Source: a bacterium (lineage in GTDB: Bacteria > Planctomycetota > Planctomycetia > Planctomycetales > Planctomycetaceae). From it: DNA of 38,584 nt. Position numbers and translations under genes: made by a program. The notes beneath the pieces are model-generated. The model saw only the letters and a program-made list of their open reading frames with translations. It searched no databases and had not been told where the DNA came from. The stretch lies in NCBI GenBank assembly GCA_016125225.1, contig WGME01000037.1:1-38584 (forward strand). Reading direction: 5' to 3'. Positions 8,043 to 16,008 of this stretch are shown here, one piece after another; within the stretch, counting starts at the first letter, position 1, and each line of letters starts with the position of its first letter.

Positions 8043-9236
8043 ATGAAAGTTCTCGTTGCTAATCTTGGTTCGACCAGCTTCAAGTACCGGTTGTTTGATC
8101 TCAGCGATGAGTCGCAGCTGGCACGGGGGGGGATTGACCGGATTGGTCAGCCGCAAAGTCAATGCTTTGTCGAGATCGGCTCGCATCGCGAGGAAGATAC
8201 TCGCAACGTGCCCGATCATGCGGCGGCGGTGCGGTTGTGCCTTGAACATCTCATGCACCCTGAATGGGGCTGCCTGAAATCAGCCGAGGAAGTCGAAGGG
8301 ATCGGGTTCAAAGCGGTTTTCGCGGGCAAACTCAGCGGCATCCGCATAGTCAACGATGAACTGCTCGATGCGATGGAAGCCTTGGCCGATATCGCACCGG
8401 CTCACAATCCGCCTTATGCTAAAGCGATGAGGCAGTTGCGACAGGCGTTTCCGCAGATTCCGCTCGTGGCCGCGCTCGAAACCGCGTTTCATGAAACGAT
8501 TCCGCCGGAAATCCGTGGCTATGCGATTCCGTATCAGTGGGAAGAAGAGTACGGCGTGCGTCGCTGGGGCTTCCATGGCGCCAGTCATCGGTTTCTCGGT
8601 CAACGTATCGGGCAATTGCTGAAGCGGGAAGATTTGCGGGTCATCTCATGCCACCTCGGCGGTAGCAACTCGTTGTGTGCGATGAAGGGCGGCGTGTCAC
8701 AGGCCAACAGCCTGGGGATGAGTCCGCAAACGGGGTTGCCGCACAACAACCGCGTCGGCGACTTTGACCCCTTCGCGTTACCCGTGCTAATGCGGGCCAC
8801 GGGAAAGTCACTCGCTGAGTTGCTCGAAGACCTCGGCAACAAAAGCGGTTTGCTCGGTATGAGCGGTCTGTCGGGAGATGTGCGGGATCTGGAAGAGGCG
8901 GCAGCAAAAGGCGATACACGGGCCGATCACGCCCTGAAAGTCTTCACACAATCCATCCGGCAATACCTGGGGGCTTATCTCACGGTGCTGAACGGAGCTG
9001 ATGCGATCGTGTTTTCTGGCGGGATTGGCGAGAACAGCGTGCGCGTGCGACATGATGTCTGCCAGAACCTCGCCTGGGCGGGCATCGAACTGTGTGACGA
9101 CAAGAATCAAGCGGTCAAACGAAACGCTGAAACCTGCATCTCAAAAGACAACAGTCCTGTGCAGATCTGGGTTGTTCCGACAAACGAAGAAATCATCGTG
9201 GCCCGACAGACGATGCAAGCGATCCGAGATCGATAG
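8043..9236 (+). CDS. ackA: Acetate/propionate kinase family enzyme
   Basis: A 397-residue ASKHA-fold kinase that interconverts acyl-phosphate plus ADP with acyl acid plus ATP. The N-terminal signature [18 protein letters not shown] and the second signature [10 protein letters not shown] are intact. DVRDLEEAA and [13 protein letters not shown] complete the nucleotide-binding face. In this operon it would take lactoyl-phosphate (or acetyl/propionyl-phosphate) from PduL to the free acid and ATP. No encapsulation helix is visible, so it probably works in the cytosol. Length is normal for AckA (about 400). It sits between the shell genes and ends 21 bp before the first BMC-P. Confidence 0.95.
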   Translation: MKVLVANLGSTSFKYRLFDLSDESQLARGGIDRIGQPQSQCFVEIGSHREEDTRNVPDHAAAVRLCLEHLMHPEWGCLKSAEEVEGIGFKAVFAGKLSGIRIVNDELLDAMEALADIAPAHNPPYAKAMRQLRQAFPQIPLVAALETAFHETIPPEIRGYAIPYQWEEEYGVRRWGFHGASHRFLGQRIGQLLKREDLRVISCHLGGSNSLCAMKGGVSQANSLGMSPQTGLPHNNRVGDFDPFALPVLMRATGKSLAELLEDLGNKSGLLGMSGLSGDVRDLEEAAAKGDTRADHALKVFTQSIRQYLGAYLTVLNGADAIVFSGGIGENSVRVRHDVCQNLAWAGIELCDDKNQAVKRNAETCISKDNSPVQIWVVPTNEEIIVARQTMQAIRDR

Positions 9237-9257
9237 TTCCTACCAAGGCCTTTGGAA

Positions 9258-9590
9258 ATGTTCCTCGCCAAAGTCACCGGCAGTGTTGTCGCGACGCAGA
9301 AAGTGGAAGCTATGGTCGGCCAGAAGCTGCTCATGGTCGAACCGCTGCGCGTGAATGAGAAAGATCAAACGGGCCTGGTGGGAACGGGGCGAACCTTCAT
9401 CGCGGTCGATACTGTCGGCTGCGGCGAAGGGGAAGTCGTGATGATCGTGCAAGGATCAAGTGCACGGTTTACACCACAGACGAAACCATTGCCGATTGAT
9501 TGTGCCATCATCGGTATCGTCGATTCCGTGCACTTGGGAGCCAAGTCGATTTTTGACGCCAAGGTCAAGGACGATCGGGGAGGAAACTAA
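9258..9590 (+). CDS. BMC-P shell vertex protein (EutN/CcmL family), first copy
   Basis: A 110-residue EutN/CcmL-domain protein that forms pentamers closing the vertices of the shell. The start FLAKVTGSVVATQKVEAMVG and the centre KLLMVEPLRV, DTVGCGEGEVVMIVQGSSAR and IDCAIIGIVD are characteristic. It is the longest of the three vertex proteins here, with a 17-residue tail after IVDSVHLG. ATG 9258 is preferred over TTG 9252. It ends 2 bp before the membrane-protein gene, and GGGGAGGAAA near its 3' end serves as ribosome binding site for that gene. Confidence 0.95.
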   Translation: MFLAKVTGSVVATQKVEAMVGQKLLMVEPLRVNEKDQTGLVGTGRTFIAVDTVGCGEGEVVMIVQGSSARFTPQTKPLPIDCAIIGIVDSVHLGAKSIFDAKVKDDRGGN

Positions 9591-9592
9591 TC

Positions 9593-10063
9593 GTGCCGCA
9601 GATTCAGTCCACAGATCCGATGACTGTTGTGCGAATCGCACAGATCATCACTGTGGCGCTGGTGTTGGGTGCGAGTACGTTTGGAACGATCGGCTTACTC
9701 CTGGCACCCGATCATAATCCGAACATGGAGTTTCTGGCTTACATCGGACTGGCGGGGGCGTTGTTTATGGTCATGGCACGAATAGTGATCGTCAAGGTGA
9801 TTGCAGCGAACATGGCTCGAAAGGTTCTCGCGGAATCAGACATTCCCGGTGGCGGGCTTGCGTCGGTGTTTCTGACGAAGGTGATCCTCGGCGGAGCACT
9901 CCTTGAAGGGGCCGCGTTTTTTAACTTTGTGTGCTACATCATAACCGGTTCAAACCTGTGTCTGGCCGTGGGATTCACGCTGGTCGCCATGATCGCAATC
10001 GCGTTTCCCTTGCGTGGACACTTCGTCGATTGGGTCGATCAACTCAGGCGAGAACTCGTCTAG
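9593..10063 (+). CDS. Four-helix integral membrane protein of unknown function inside the BMC operon
   Basis: A 156-residue protein that I do not recognise as a named family. GTG 9593 follows a strong GGGGAGGAAA site by about 7 nt. Four hydrophobic helices are visible: about 14-37 (IITVALVLGASTFGTIGLLL), 46-70 (FLAYIGLAGALFMVMARIVIV), 92-116 (VFLTKVILGGALLEGAAFFNF) and 119-140. A conserved-looking cytosolic tail ends FVDWVDQLRREL. It lacks a signal peptide and catalytic motifs. Its tight spacing (2 bp) after a vertex protein and placement before the aldehyde dehydrogenase suggest a compartment-related role such as membrane tethering or solute movement, but this is inference. It may also be a general planctomycete membrane protein captured by the operon. 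Confidence 0.75.
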   Translation: MPQIQSTDPMTVVRIAQIITVALVLGASTFGTIGLLLAPDHNPNMEFLAYIGLAGALFMVMARIVIVKVIAANMARKVLAESDIPGGGLASVFLTKVILGGALLEGAAFFNFVCYIITGSNLCLAVGFTLVAMIAIAFPLRGHFVDWVDQLRRELV

Positions 10064-10129
10064 TCCCGAAATCAATCGTCTACCCTGATTTTCATCAACC
10101 ACACACCAGTAACCATAGACTATAATCTC

Positions 10130-11557
10130 ATGAGCACAGCCACCCCCGATACCATTCGTCAGGTCGTTCAGGAAGTGCTGGCCCAACTCGGCAAAGCACC
10201 GAAAGCGGCGGCACCGGCCCCCTTCAAGAACGGCGACTGGGGCGTCTTTCAATCGGTGGATGATGCGGTCGCCGCTGCTACCGAAGGCTTCGAACAACTC
10301 AGCGAAGCCCCGATGGCCGCCCGCGTGACTGCCATCGAACTGGTCAAGCAAATCTGCGAGACCCAGGCGGAAGAACTCGGCCGCCTCGAATTTGAAGAGA
10401 CCAAGATCGGCCGGCTCGACCACAAAATCCAGAAGCTGAAAATCATCAAGCTGGTCCCCGGCGTTGAGTTTCTGCGAACCGATGCCAAGAGCGGCGACCA
10501 TGGCATCACATTGACCGAGTATGCCCCCTTCGGAGTCATCGGTGCTATCACACCGGTCACGCATTCACTGCCAACGCTGGCGGGCAATGTGGTCAACATG
10601 ATCGCGGGTGGCAACACGATGGTCGTGAATCCGCACCCGAGTGGAGCCCGCATCGCCTGCGAAGGGGTGCGCCGGTTCAACAAGGCGATCCACAAAGCGA
10701 CCGGCCTCGAAAACCTGATCACGATTGTCGAAAAGCCGACGCTGGAGTCTGCCGCCGCGATCTTTGGTCATCGGGGTGTCAAGCTGCTGTGCGTCACCGG
10801 TGGTCCGGCTGTCGCCCGCGCCGCGATGGAAAGCCGCAAAAAGGCCATCGTCGCTGGTCCCGGCAATCCGCCGGTCGTTGTTGACGAAACCGCCTGCCTC
10901 GAAAACGCCGCAAAGTCGATCATCACCGGAGCCGCGTTCGATAACAACCTGCTCTGCATCGGTGAAAAGGAAGTCTTCGCCGTCGAAAAAATATTTGACG
11001 ATCTGCTGGCTCAGATGGGACGGGTGGGTGGCTACCAGCTTAATCCGAGCCAGATCGATGCCCTTACCAAGATCGCTTTCACGCCGCCGAAAGATGCGAA
11101 GGATCATTACCACGTCAACAAAGAGTTCGTGGGCAAAGATGCGTCTTACCTGGCTGAGATGATCGGCGTTAAAGTCCCCGCCGGAACAGAACTGCTGTAC
11201 GGCGAGACCGACGAATCCAACCCGTTCGTGCCCGAAGAACAGATGATGCCCTTCGTGCCGTTCATCCGGGCGAAGAACGTGAATCATGCCATTGACCTGG
11301 CCTTAGAATACGAACACGGCTTCCGGCACACGAGCCTGATTCACAGCCGCAACGTGCGAGCCATGACCAAAATGGGCCGGGCGATGGACACCACCCTGTT
11401 CATCAAGAATGGCCCGTCCCCCGCTGGTCTAGGTCTCGGCGGCGAAGGCTTCCTGAGCTTCAGCATCGCCACACCAACCGGTGAAGGCGTGACAAGTCCG
11501 CTGACATTTACCCGTCAACGCCGCTGCGTCATGGTCGATGAACTTCGCGTGATTTAG
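10130..11557 (+). CDS. CoA-acylating aldehyde dehydrogenase (PduP-like, BMC signature enzyme)
   Basis: A 475-residue enzyme of the PduP/EutE/AdhE-N group. It oxidises an aldehyde, here probably L-lactaldehyde, with NAD and CoA to the acyl-CoA inside the compartment. Catalytic Cys lies in [27 protein letters not shown] and [11 protein letters not shown] are the Rossmann and active-site segments. Residues about 4-20 ([18 protein letters not shown]) form an amphipathic encapsulation helix, followed by an Ala/Pro linker (AAAPAPF), as in other BMC aldehyde dehydrogenases. There is a 66-bp gap upstream. This gene defines the metabolic core of the compartment. Confidence 0.96.
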   Translation: MSTATPDTIRQVVQEVLAQLGKAPKAAAPAPFKNGDWGVFQSVDDAVAAATEGFEQLSEAPMAARVTAIELVKQICETQAEELGRLEFEETKIGRLDHKIQKLKIIKLVPGVEFLRTDAKSGDHGITLTEYAPFGVIGAITPVTHSLPTLAGNVVNMIAGGNTMVVNPHPSGARIACEGVRRFNKAIHKATGLENLITIVEKPTLESAAAIFGHRGVKLLCVTGGPAVARAAMESRKKAIVAGPGNPPVVVDETACLENAAKSIITGAAFDNNLLCIGEKEVFAVEKIFDDLLAQMGRVGGYQLNPSQIDALTKIAFTPPKDAKDHYHVNKEFVGKDASYLAEMIGVKVPAGTELLYGETDESNPFVPEEQMMPFVPFIRAKNVNHAIDLALEYEHGFRHTSLIHSRNVRAMTKMGRAMDTTLFIKNGPSPAGLGLGGEGFLSFSIATPTGEGVTSPLTFTRQRRCVMVDELRVI

Positions 11558-11574
11558 TTTAGACGAATGCACCC

Positions 11575-11829
11575 ATGCAATTAGGCAAAATCATCGGCCG
11601 TGCGACATCGACCATTAAGCATCCCACGATGCAAGGGTGGCGGTTGTTGCTCGCGCAGCCTTTGGGAGTGAATGGCCAGGCTGATGGGGCACCGCAACTG
11701 GTCCTCGATAAACATGGGGCCGGGAAGGGTGACACGGTGATTATCTCGTCCGATGGCAAATCGGCGCGAGACATGGTCGGGACGGAAAAGACCTGTGTCC
11801 GCTGGACGGTGATGGGAATTGTGGACTGA
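11575..11829 (+). CDS. BMC-P shell vertex protein (EutN/CcmL family), second copy
   Basis: An 84-residue EutN/CcmL domain protein and the shortest of the three vertex proteins. It begins MQLGKIIGRATSTIKHPTMQ, followed by WRLLLAQPLGVNG, KGDTVIISSDGKSARDMVG and ends WTVMGIVD, covering the whole beta-barrel fold. Its TGA overlaps the ATG of the next gene by one base (TGATG), so the downstream RpiB-like protein is probably translationally coupled to it. Confidence 0.94.
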   Translation: MQLGKIIGRATSTIKHPTMQGWRLLLAQPLGVNGQADGAPQLVLDKHGAGKGDTVIISSDGKSARDMVGTEKTCVRWTVMGIVD

Positions 11830-12554
11830 TGGCTATCGACTCGGCTTTGATCGAACGCATCGTCGCCAACGTGCTGGAACAACTCCAGCCTGCGGCGGCC
11901 GTGCGTCCATTGATCGAGCCTGTCGCACCGGCACCTGTTATCTCGAAGCCAACGGCTCCGGTATCGCCCGCCGAACTTGGCATCTCAGATCGAGTGGTGA
12001 CAGCAGCCGTACTGGAAAAGCTGGCGTTACCGAACGGCGTAACGCTGCTGGTCTCACCGAAAGCGGTCATCACGCCCTCCGCGCATGATGTCTTGAAGCA
12101 ACGCAAGATCCGGTGGACCCGAACCAAATCGGCAACCGCGACCACGATGGCATTAAGCACTCCAGTGCGCTGGCAGATACTGGTATCGGCCGTCACTCCG
12201 ACAGTGCGAACTCTGCTCGATCACGTCAGCCGCAGCCTGTCCGGATGGCGACGGCAACTGGTCGGAACATCGAACGAAGTCATTGAAATTGCAGGACGAG
12301 CCGTTTCAACCGCCGATGTCGACCGCGTGTTGATTCTCGCTCAAGCCGCAGAACTCGTAGCCTGTGAAACGAATCGGAATGCCAAAGTGCGGGCCGCCGT
12401 GATCAGTTCGGCAGAGCAATTGCGATCGGTCGAGACGCAGATGTCGCCGAATGTATGGGTGCTCAATCCGCAACTGCGATCGTACATGGAGCTGCGACAG
12501 ATCGTGCAGGCCTGTGCTGCGTTAGGTCCATCAAATATCAGCAAAAGTCACTAG
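11829..12554 (+). CDS. Putative BMC cargo protein with degenerate RpiB-like domain, function unknown
   Basis: A 241-residue protein. Residues 3-20 (IDSALIERIVANVLEQLQ) are an encapsulation-peptide-like amphipathic helix followed by an Ala/Pro-rich linker to about residue 50. Residues 65-95 contain VITPSAHDVLKQRKI. Residues about 113-232 align by eye without gaps in the last 65 residues to ribose-5-phosphate isomerase B: VDRVLILAQAAELVACETNR matches the RpiB segment with the catalytic Cys, and PNVWVL plus ELRQIV match its end. However, the RpiB catalytic Cys is Ala171, the catalytic His is Gln204 and the GTG phosphate loop is lost, so isomerase activity is unlikely. It may bind a sugar phosphate, organise cargo or do something new. 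It is coupled to the upstream BMC-P gene. Confidence 0.7.
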   Translation: MAIDSALIERIVANVLEQLQPAAAVRPLIEPVAPAPVISKPTAPVSPAELGISDRVVTAAVLEKLALPNGVTLLVSPKAVITPSAHDVLKQRKIRWTRTKSATATTMALSTPVRWQILVSAVTPTVRTLLDHVSRSLSGWRRQLVGTSNEVIEIAGRAVSTADVDRVLILAQAAELVACETNRNAKVRAAVISSAEQLRSVETQMSPNVWVLNPQLRSYMELRQIVQACAALGPSNISKSH

Positions 12555-12568
12555 GAACTGAACGAATC

Positions 12569-12850
12569 ATGCGAGTCGGAGAGGTGATTGGCAAGGTGAC
12601 GCTGGCGAAGTGCCACCCGATGATTTCGGGCGGTACCTGGCTCGTCGTCACACCACTCACGCATGCCGGTCTCAAGGGAGATGCCACTGGACGCGAAGAA
12701 CCCATCGTCATGTATGACGAGATGGGAGCGTCACCCGGTGCCCTGATCGGCATGAGTGAAGGAGCCGAAGCGGGATCGCCGTTTCATCCCGATCCCAAAC
12801 CGCTTGATGCGTACTGCGCCTGCATCCTGGACACACTGGAAGTCGATTAA
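12569..12850 (+). CDS. BMC-P shell vertex protein (EutN/CcmL family), third copy
   Basis: A 93-residue EutN/CcmL-domain protein. MRVGEVIGKVTLAKCHPMIS and WLVVTPLTHAGLKG match the family start; the end is DAYCACILDTLEVD in place of the usual IVD ending. It has an insertion rich in acidic residues and glycine (GASPGALIGMSEGAEAG). ATG 12569 is preferred because AGGAA lies about 10 nt upstream; the longer frame to 12455 only overlaps the previous gene. Three different vertex proteins per locus is typical of the PVM type. Confidence 0.93.
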   Translation: MRVGEVIGKVTLAKCHPMISGGTWLVVTPLTHAGLKGDATGREEPIVMYDEMGASPGALIGMSEGAEAGSPFHPDPKPLDAYCACILDTLEVD

Positions 12851-12900
12851 CACAGAAGCCCCGGGATTGCCATCCCAGGGATCTTAAGAGGAACGATAAC

Positions 12901-13815
12901 ATGGCCGACAACAAGTGGAACTCCGGCATCAATGACCGCAAGCTCAAGGAATTGATCTGCGAAATTGGTCGCCGCGTGTACAACAAGGGTTTTGCCGCCG
13001 CCAACGATGGCAACATCTCGATCCGCGTGGGTGAGAACGAAGTTCTCTGCTCGCCGACGATGATCTGCAAAGGCTTCATGACGCCGGACGATATTTGTGC
13101 CGTCGACATGCAGGGCAACCAGATTGCCGGGAAGCGGAAGCGCACCAGTGAAGTTCTGCTGCACCTGGAAATCATGCGGAACCGGCCCGATGTCAAAGCC
13201 GTGGTGCACTGCCATCCGCCTCATGCCACGGCGTTCGCCGTCGCCCGCGAACCAATCCCGCAGTGCATCCTGCCGGAAATCGAAGTCTTCATGGGCGAAG
13301 TGCCCATCGCACCCTACGAAACTCCGGGCGGTTCCAAGTTCGCCGAAACCGTGACACCGTTCCTGAAGAATGGCACGAACACGATCATTCTCACGAACCA
13401 CGGCACGGTCACCTTCGGGGCACACCTCGAAGAAGCCTATTGGAAGACCGAAATCCTCGATGCCTACTGCCGGATTCTGCTGCTCTCTAAGCAACTCGGT
13501 AAGGTGACGTATCTCAACGAGCGCGAGTCGGTCGAATTGCTTGACCTGAAGAAGAAGCTCGGCTTCGATGACCCACGGTTCCATGTCGAAGACTGCGACC
13601 TCTGCGGCAACAGCGCCTTCCGTGACGGCTACAAAGAAGGAGCCCTGCAACCCCAGGCGTTCGAGCCGCCTCCGATCTACAAGGGTTACCTCGCCCGGCA
13701 GAAAGAAGGCAGCGACGGTGCTGCGTGTTCCGCGAAGCCATCGATAAACGGATTCTCAACCGAAGATCTGGTGAAAGCCATTACCGATCAAGTTGTCGCT
13801 GCCTTAGCCAAGTAA
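12901..13815 (+). CDS. Class II aldolase (L-fuculose/L-rhamnulose-1-phosphate aldolase type), BMC cargo
   Basis: A 304-residue zinc aldolase of the FucA/AraD family, expected to split L-fuculose-1-P or L-rhamnulose-1-P into DHAP and L-lactaldehyde, the aldehyde processed in the compartment. Zinc ligands are visible as VVHCHPPHA (His-x-His) and the later TNHGTV; TSEVLLH carries the catalytic-side Glu. The core is about 215 residues as in FucA. The extra C-terminal 90 residues contain a Cys-rich VEDCDLCGNSAF and a final amphipathic helix (residues about 285-304, FSTEDLVKAITDQVVAALAK) after a flexible linker, an encapsulation peptide at the C-terminus instead of the N-terminus. ATG follows AGAGGAACG. 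Confidence 0.93.
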   Translation: MADNKWNSGINDRKLKELICEIGRRVYNKGFAAANDGNISIRVGENEVLCSPTMICKGFMTPDDICAVDMQGNQIAGKRKRTSEVLLHLEIMRNRPDVKAVVHCHPPHATAFAVAREPIPQCILPEIEVFMGEVPIAPYETPGGSKFAETVTPFLKNGTNTIILTNHGTVTFGAHLEEAYWKTEILDAYCRILLLSKQLGKVTYLNERESVELLDLKKKLGFDDPRFHVEDCDLCGNSAFRDGYKEGALQPQAFEPPPIYKGYLARQKEGSDGAACSAKPSINGFSTEDLVKAITDQVVAALAK

Positions 13816-13858
13816 CCCTCAACCATCGACCTTTAACTTTCGACATTTGGAAGAGAAC

Positions 13859-14782
13859 ATGAAAGTCAGCATCATCGGCGGAGGCGGGTTGGTTGGTTCG
13901 TGTGCCGGGTTCGCCCTGCAGGCCGGGAAGATTGTCCGTGAAATCGCCTTGGTCGACGTCAACCAGGACTTGTGCGAAGGTCAGGCGTTGGACCTGCTGC
14001 ACGGTGCTAGCCTTCTGTCCGATCAGAAGATCACAGCCAATGGCACCGAAGCGGTTAAAGACAGTGATGTGATCGTCATCACGGCCGGACTGCGACGGAA
14101 GCCCGATGAAAGTCGTCTCGATCTCATCAACCGCAACGTGACATTGTTCCGCAGCATCCTCGCGGACATGAAGCAGCACGGCTTCCGCAAAGATGCCATT
14201 GTGTTCGTGGTCTCGAACCCGGTCGATGTGCTGACGTATCTCGCGATCAAGGAACTCGGCTTGCCACCGTGCCAGGTGATTGGCTTGGGCACCGTGCTCG
14301 ATACCACACGGTTGCGGAGCATGCTCGCTCAACGGCTTGACGTCCCGCCGACACAGGTGCAGGTCACCATCTTCGGCGAACACGGCGACAGCATGGTGCC
14401 CATCTGGTCGAACGCGCAGATTGCTGGCCTGCCGCTCGAAAAATTCCCCGGCGTGACTTCCAATCTGATTGCTGAAGTCGAAAAGAAAACCCGTGGCAGC
14501 GGTGCGGAAGTGATCAAGAAAAAGGGCGGCGCGGGCTTCGCCGTCGGTGTCTCCATCGCCGATGTCGTCCATGCCATCGCGTTGGATCAGAAACGCATCC
14601 TGCCCGTCTCGGCGTTGCAATCAGGAGCCTACGGCCTGCGTGATGTCGCGATCTCGGTTCCCACCATCGTCGGCCGCAAGGGTGTCGAAGGGCTTATCGA
14701 AATCGATCTGTGGCCGAAAGAAAAAATCGCCCTGCAGAAGTCCGGTCAGGTATTGCGGGAAACGATCGAGAAAGTGCTGTAG
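13859..14782 (+). CDS. NAD-dependent LDH/MDH-family dehydrogenase of the BMC operon
   Basis: A 307-residue enzyme of the L-lactate/malate dehydrogenase family. The Rossmann loop is IIGGGGLVGS, the cofactor Asp is in ALVDVN, catalytic His in IFGEHGDSMVP, and Asp/Arg in LDTTRLRS. The substrate-loop specificity residue (Gln102 in Bacillus LDH) reads Arg80 in AGLRRKPDESR, the choice typical of malate dehydrogenases. So although PVM operons usually list this as LDH, malate/oxaloacetate or an unusual 2-hydroxyacid may be its substrate. In the operon it probably regenerates NAD for the aldehyde dehydrogenase. ATG 13859 is preceded by GGAAGAG. No encapsulation helix is obvious. Confidence 0.9.
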   Translation: MKVSIIGGGGLVGSCAGFALQAGKIVREIALVDVNQDLCEGQALDLLHGASLLSDQKITANGTEAVKDSDVIVITAGLRRKPDESRLDLINRNVTLFRSILADMKQHGFRKDAIVFVVSNPVDVLTYLAIKELGLPPCQVIGLGTVLDTTRLRSMLAQRLDVPPTQVQVTIFGEHGDSMVPIWSNAQIAGLPLEKFPGVTSNLIAEVEKKTRGSGAEVIKKKGGAGFAVGVSIADVVHAIALDQKRILPVSALQSGAYGLRDVAISVPTIVGRKGVEGLIEIDLWPKEKIALQKSGQVLRETIEKVL

Positions 14783-14793
14783 GTAAACGGTTC

Positions 14794-16008
14794 ATGCAAA
14801 AAACTCTCGATCAAAAAATCGCCGCGATTCATGCCGATCCGTCGGGCTGCAAGGATTTCATTCTTGCCGATGCCAAAGATGCGGATATGGCGTTCGGCAT
14901 GAGTGCCACCGGGTTGTCGCCGGAGCAGCATGGCGGTGAACTTCAGCATAAGACGCTCGGCGAATACCGGCAACAAATCCGCGAAGTCATTCGGCAGGGC
15001 ATTGTTGATATCGTCTTGATGTCGACCAGTACCAGTGATCTGTTGACGCTGCAGGAAGGCTTGTTTGACAATTCGCATGTGACCCCGGCGACTCGGGCCA
15101 ATGATGCCACCGACGTGCATCTCCCTCGCGGTGGAAAGATTCATACCGCCCCCGCGCATCCCTTTCGCACCTCAGCTATCGACCATATGCAGTGTGGTCA
15201 CTTGGATTGCGACCCAGCCGAACGGCCGCGCGGGTCCAATCTCGGCCTCTACTCCGTCACATTTAATAACGATCTGAAACTCGACCTGCATACGATCGAG
15301 AAGTACAAAGAGTTTCGCGAAGAGGCCGAGCGCAAGGGGTTTCGGCACTTCCTCGAAGTCTTTGATCCCAACCTGCCCGGTGTGATTTCTTCGGAGTTAC
15401 TCGGTGGGTTCATCAATGACCTTATCGCGCGGACATTAGCTGGTGTGGCGCAGGCCGGACGGCCAGTGTTCCTCAAGATCGTCTATCACGGCCCGAGGGC
15501 GATGGAAGAACTGGTGCGGTACGATCCGCATCTGGTTGTCGGAGTGCTCGGCGGTGCGGCGGGGACTACTTACGATGCCTTCAAGCTGCTCGGTGAAGCT
15601 CAGAAGTATGGTGCCCGCGCTGCACTCTTCGGTCGCAAGATCAACAACGCCGAGAACCAGCTGGCGTTCATCGAGTTCCTGCGTCTGATAGCTGACGGCG
15701 TGCTGACACCGGAAGAAGCTGTCCCGGCCTATCATCATGTTCTGGAAAAGCTGGGCGTCAAACCGCAGCGTTCCTTAGCTGATGACATGCAACTGCAGAC
15801 CGCCGTGATGAGTTACGGTGGCGGCGGAACGCAGGTGAGTGTGCCGGTGGCTGTGAAAGCGGAAAGCGGAAAGCGGATAGCGGATAGCCAGAAGACAACA
15901 GAGCCGCCGACGCCCAAAACGTCGACGGCTCCGAACTTCAAAACCATGTCTCCACAAGAGCGGCTGGAATACCATCGCAACCGCTTGAAGAAGATGTTTG
16001 GTTCCTGA
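14794..16008 (+). CDS. DeoC/LacD-like (beta/alpha)8 protein, last gene of BMC operon
   Basis: A 404-residue protein of uncertain function. The central part reads like a class I aldolase barrel: RHFLEVFDPNLPG, then RPVFLKIVYHGPRAMEEL, where Lys228 lies on a strand in the position of a Schiff-base lysine, then VVGVLGGAAGTTYDAF and AALFGRKI, resembling the phosphate-binding end of DeoC/LacD aldolases. A DHMQCGHLDCD segment has clustered Cys/His. Residues about 341-404 are a low-complexity linker plus a charged helix ending ERLEYHRNRLKKMFGS, which might be a targeting tail. The linker is encoded by five copies of a 7-bp repeat (15855-15889). The start lies 12 bp after the dehydrogenase stop. Aldolase activity is inference. 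Confidence 0.7.
   Translation: MQKTLDQKIAAIHADPSGCKDFILADAKDADMAFGMSATGLSPEQHGGELQHKTLGEYRQQIREVIRQGIVDIVLMSTSTSDLLTLQEGLFDNSHVTPATRANDATDVHLPRGGKIHTAPAHPFRTSAIDHMQCGHLDCDPAERPRGSNLGLYSVTFNNDLKLDLHTIEKYKEFREEAERKGFRHFLEVFDPNLPGVISSELLGGFINDLIARTLAGVAQAGRPVFLKIVYHGPRAMEELVRYDPHLVVGVLGGAAGTTYDAFKLLGEAQKYGARAALFGRKINNAENQLAFIEFLRLIADGVLTPEEAVPAYHHVLEKLGVKPQRSLADDMQLQTAVMSYGGGGTQVSVPVAVKAESGKRIADSQKTTEPPTPKTSTAPNFKTMSPQERLEYHRNRLKKMFGS
15855..15889 (+). repeat. Heptanucleotide tandem repeat inside coding sequence
   Basis: Five consecutive 7-bp units: GAAAGCG three times, GATAGCG, then GATAGCC. The unit length is not a multiple of three, so gain or loss of one unit shifts the reading frame of the last 40 or so codons of the DeoC/LacD-like gene. 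Confidence 0.9.

Larger units (their letters stand above)
5653..16008 (+). other. PVM-type bacterial microcompartment operon
   Basis: Thirteen same-strand genes run from a DeoR regulator to a DeoC/LacD-like protein with no gap above about 125 bp. Shell: two BMC-H and three BMC-P (EutN/CcmL) proteins, no BMC-T. Enzymes: PduL, acetate kinase, CoA-acylating aldehyde dehydrogenase, class II aldolase, LDH/MDH-family dehydrogenase. This gene set matches the planctomycete/verrucomicrobia compartment known for L-fucose and L-rhamnose degradation, where lactaldehyde is the sequestered aldehyde. Additions to the textbook set are an integral membrane protein (9593-10063), and an RpiB-like and a DeoC/LacD-like protein whose roles are not clear. 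Sugar isomerase and kinase genes for fucose or rhamnose are not in the operon and must lie elsewhere. Confidence 0.93.
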
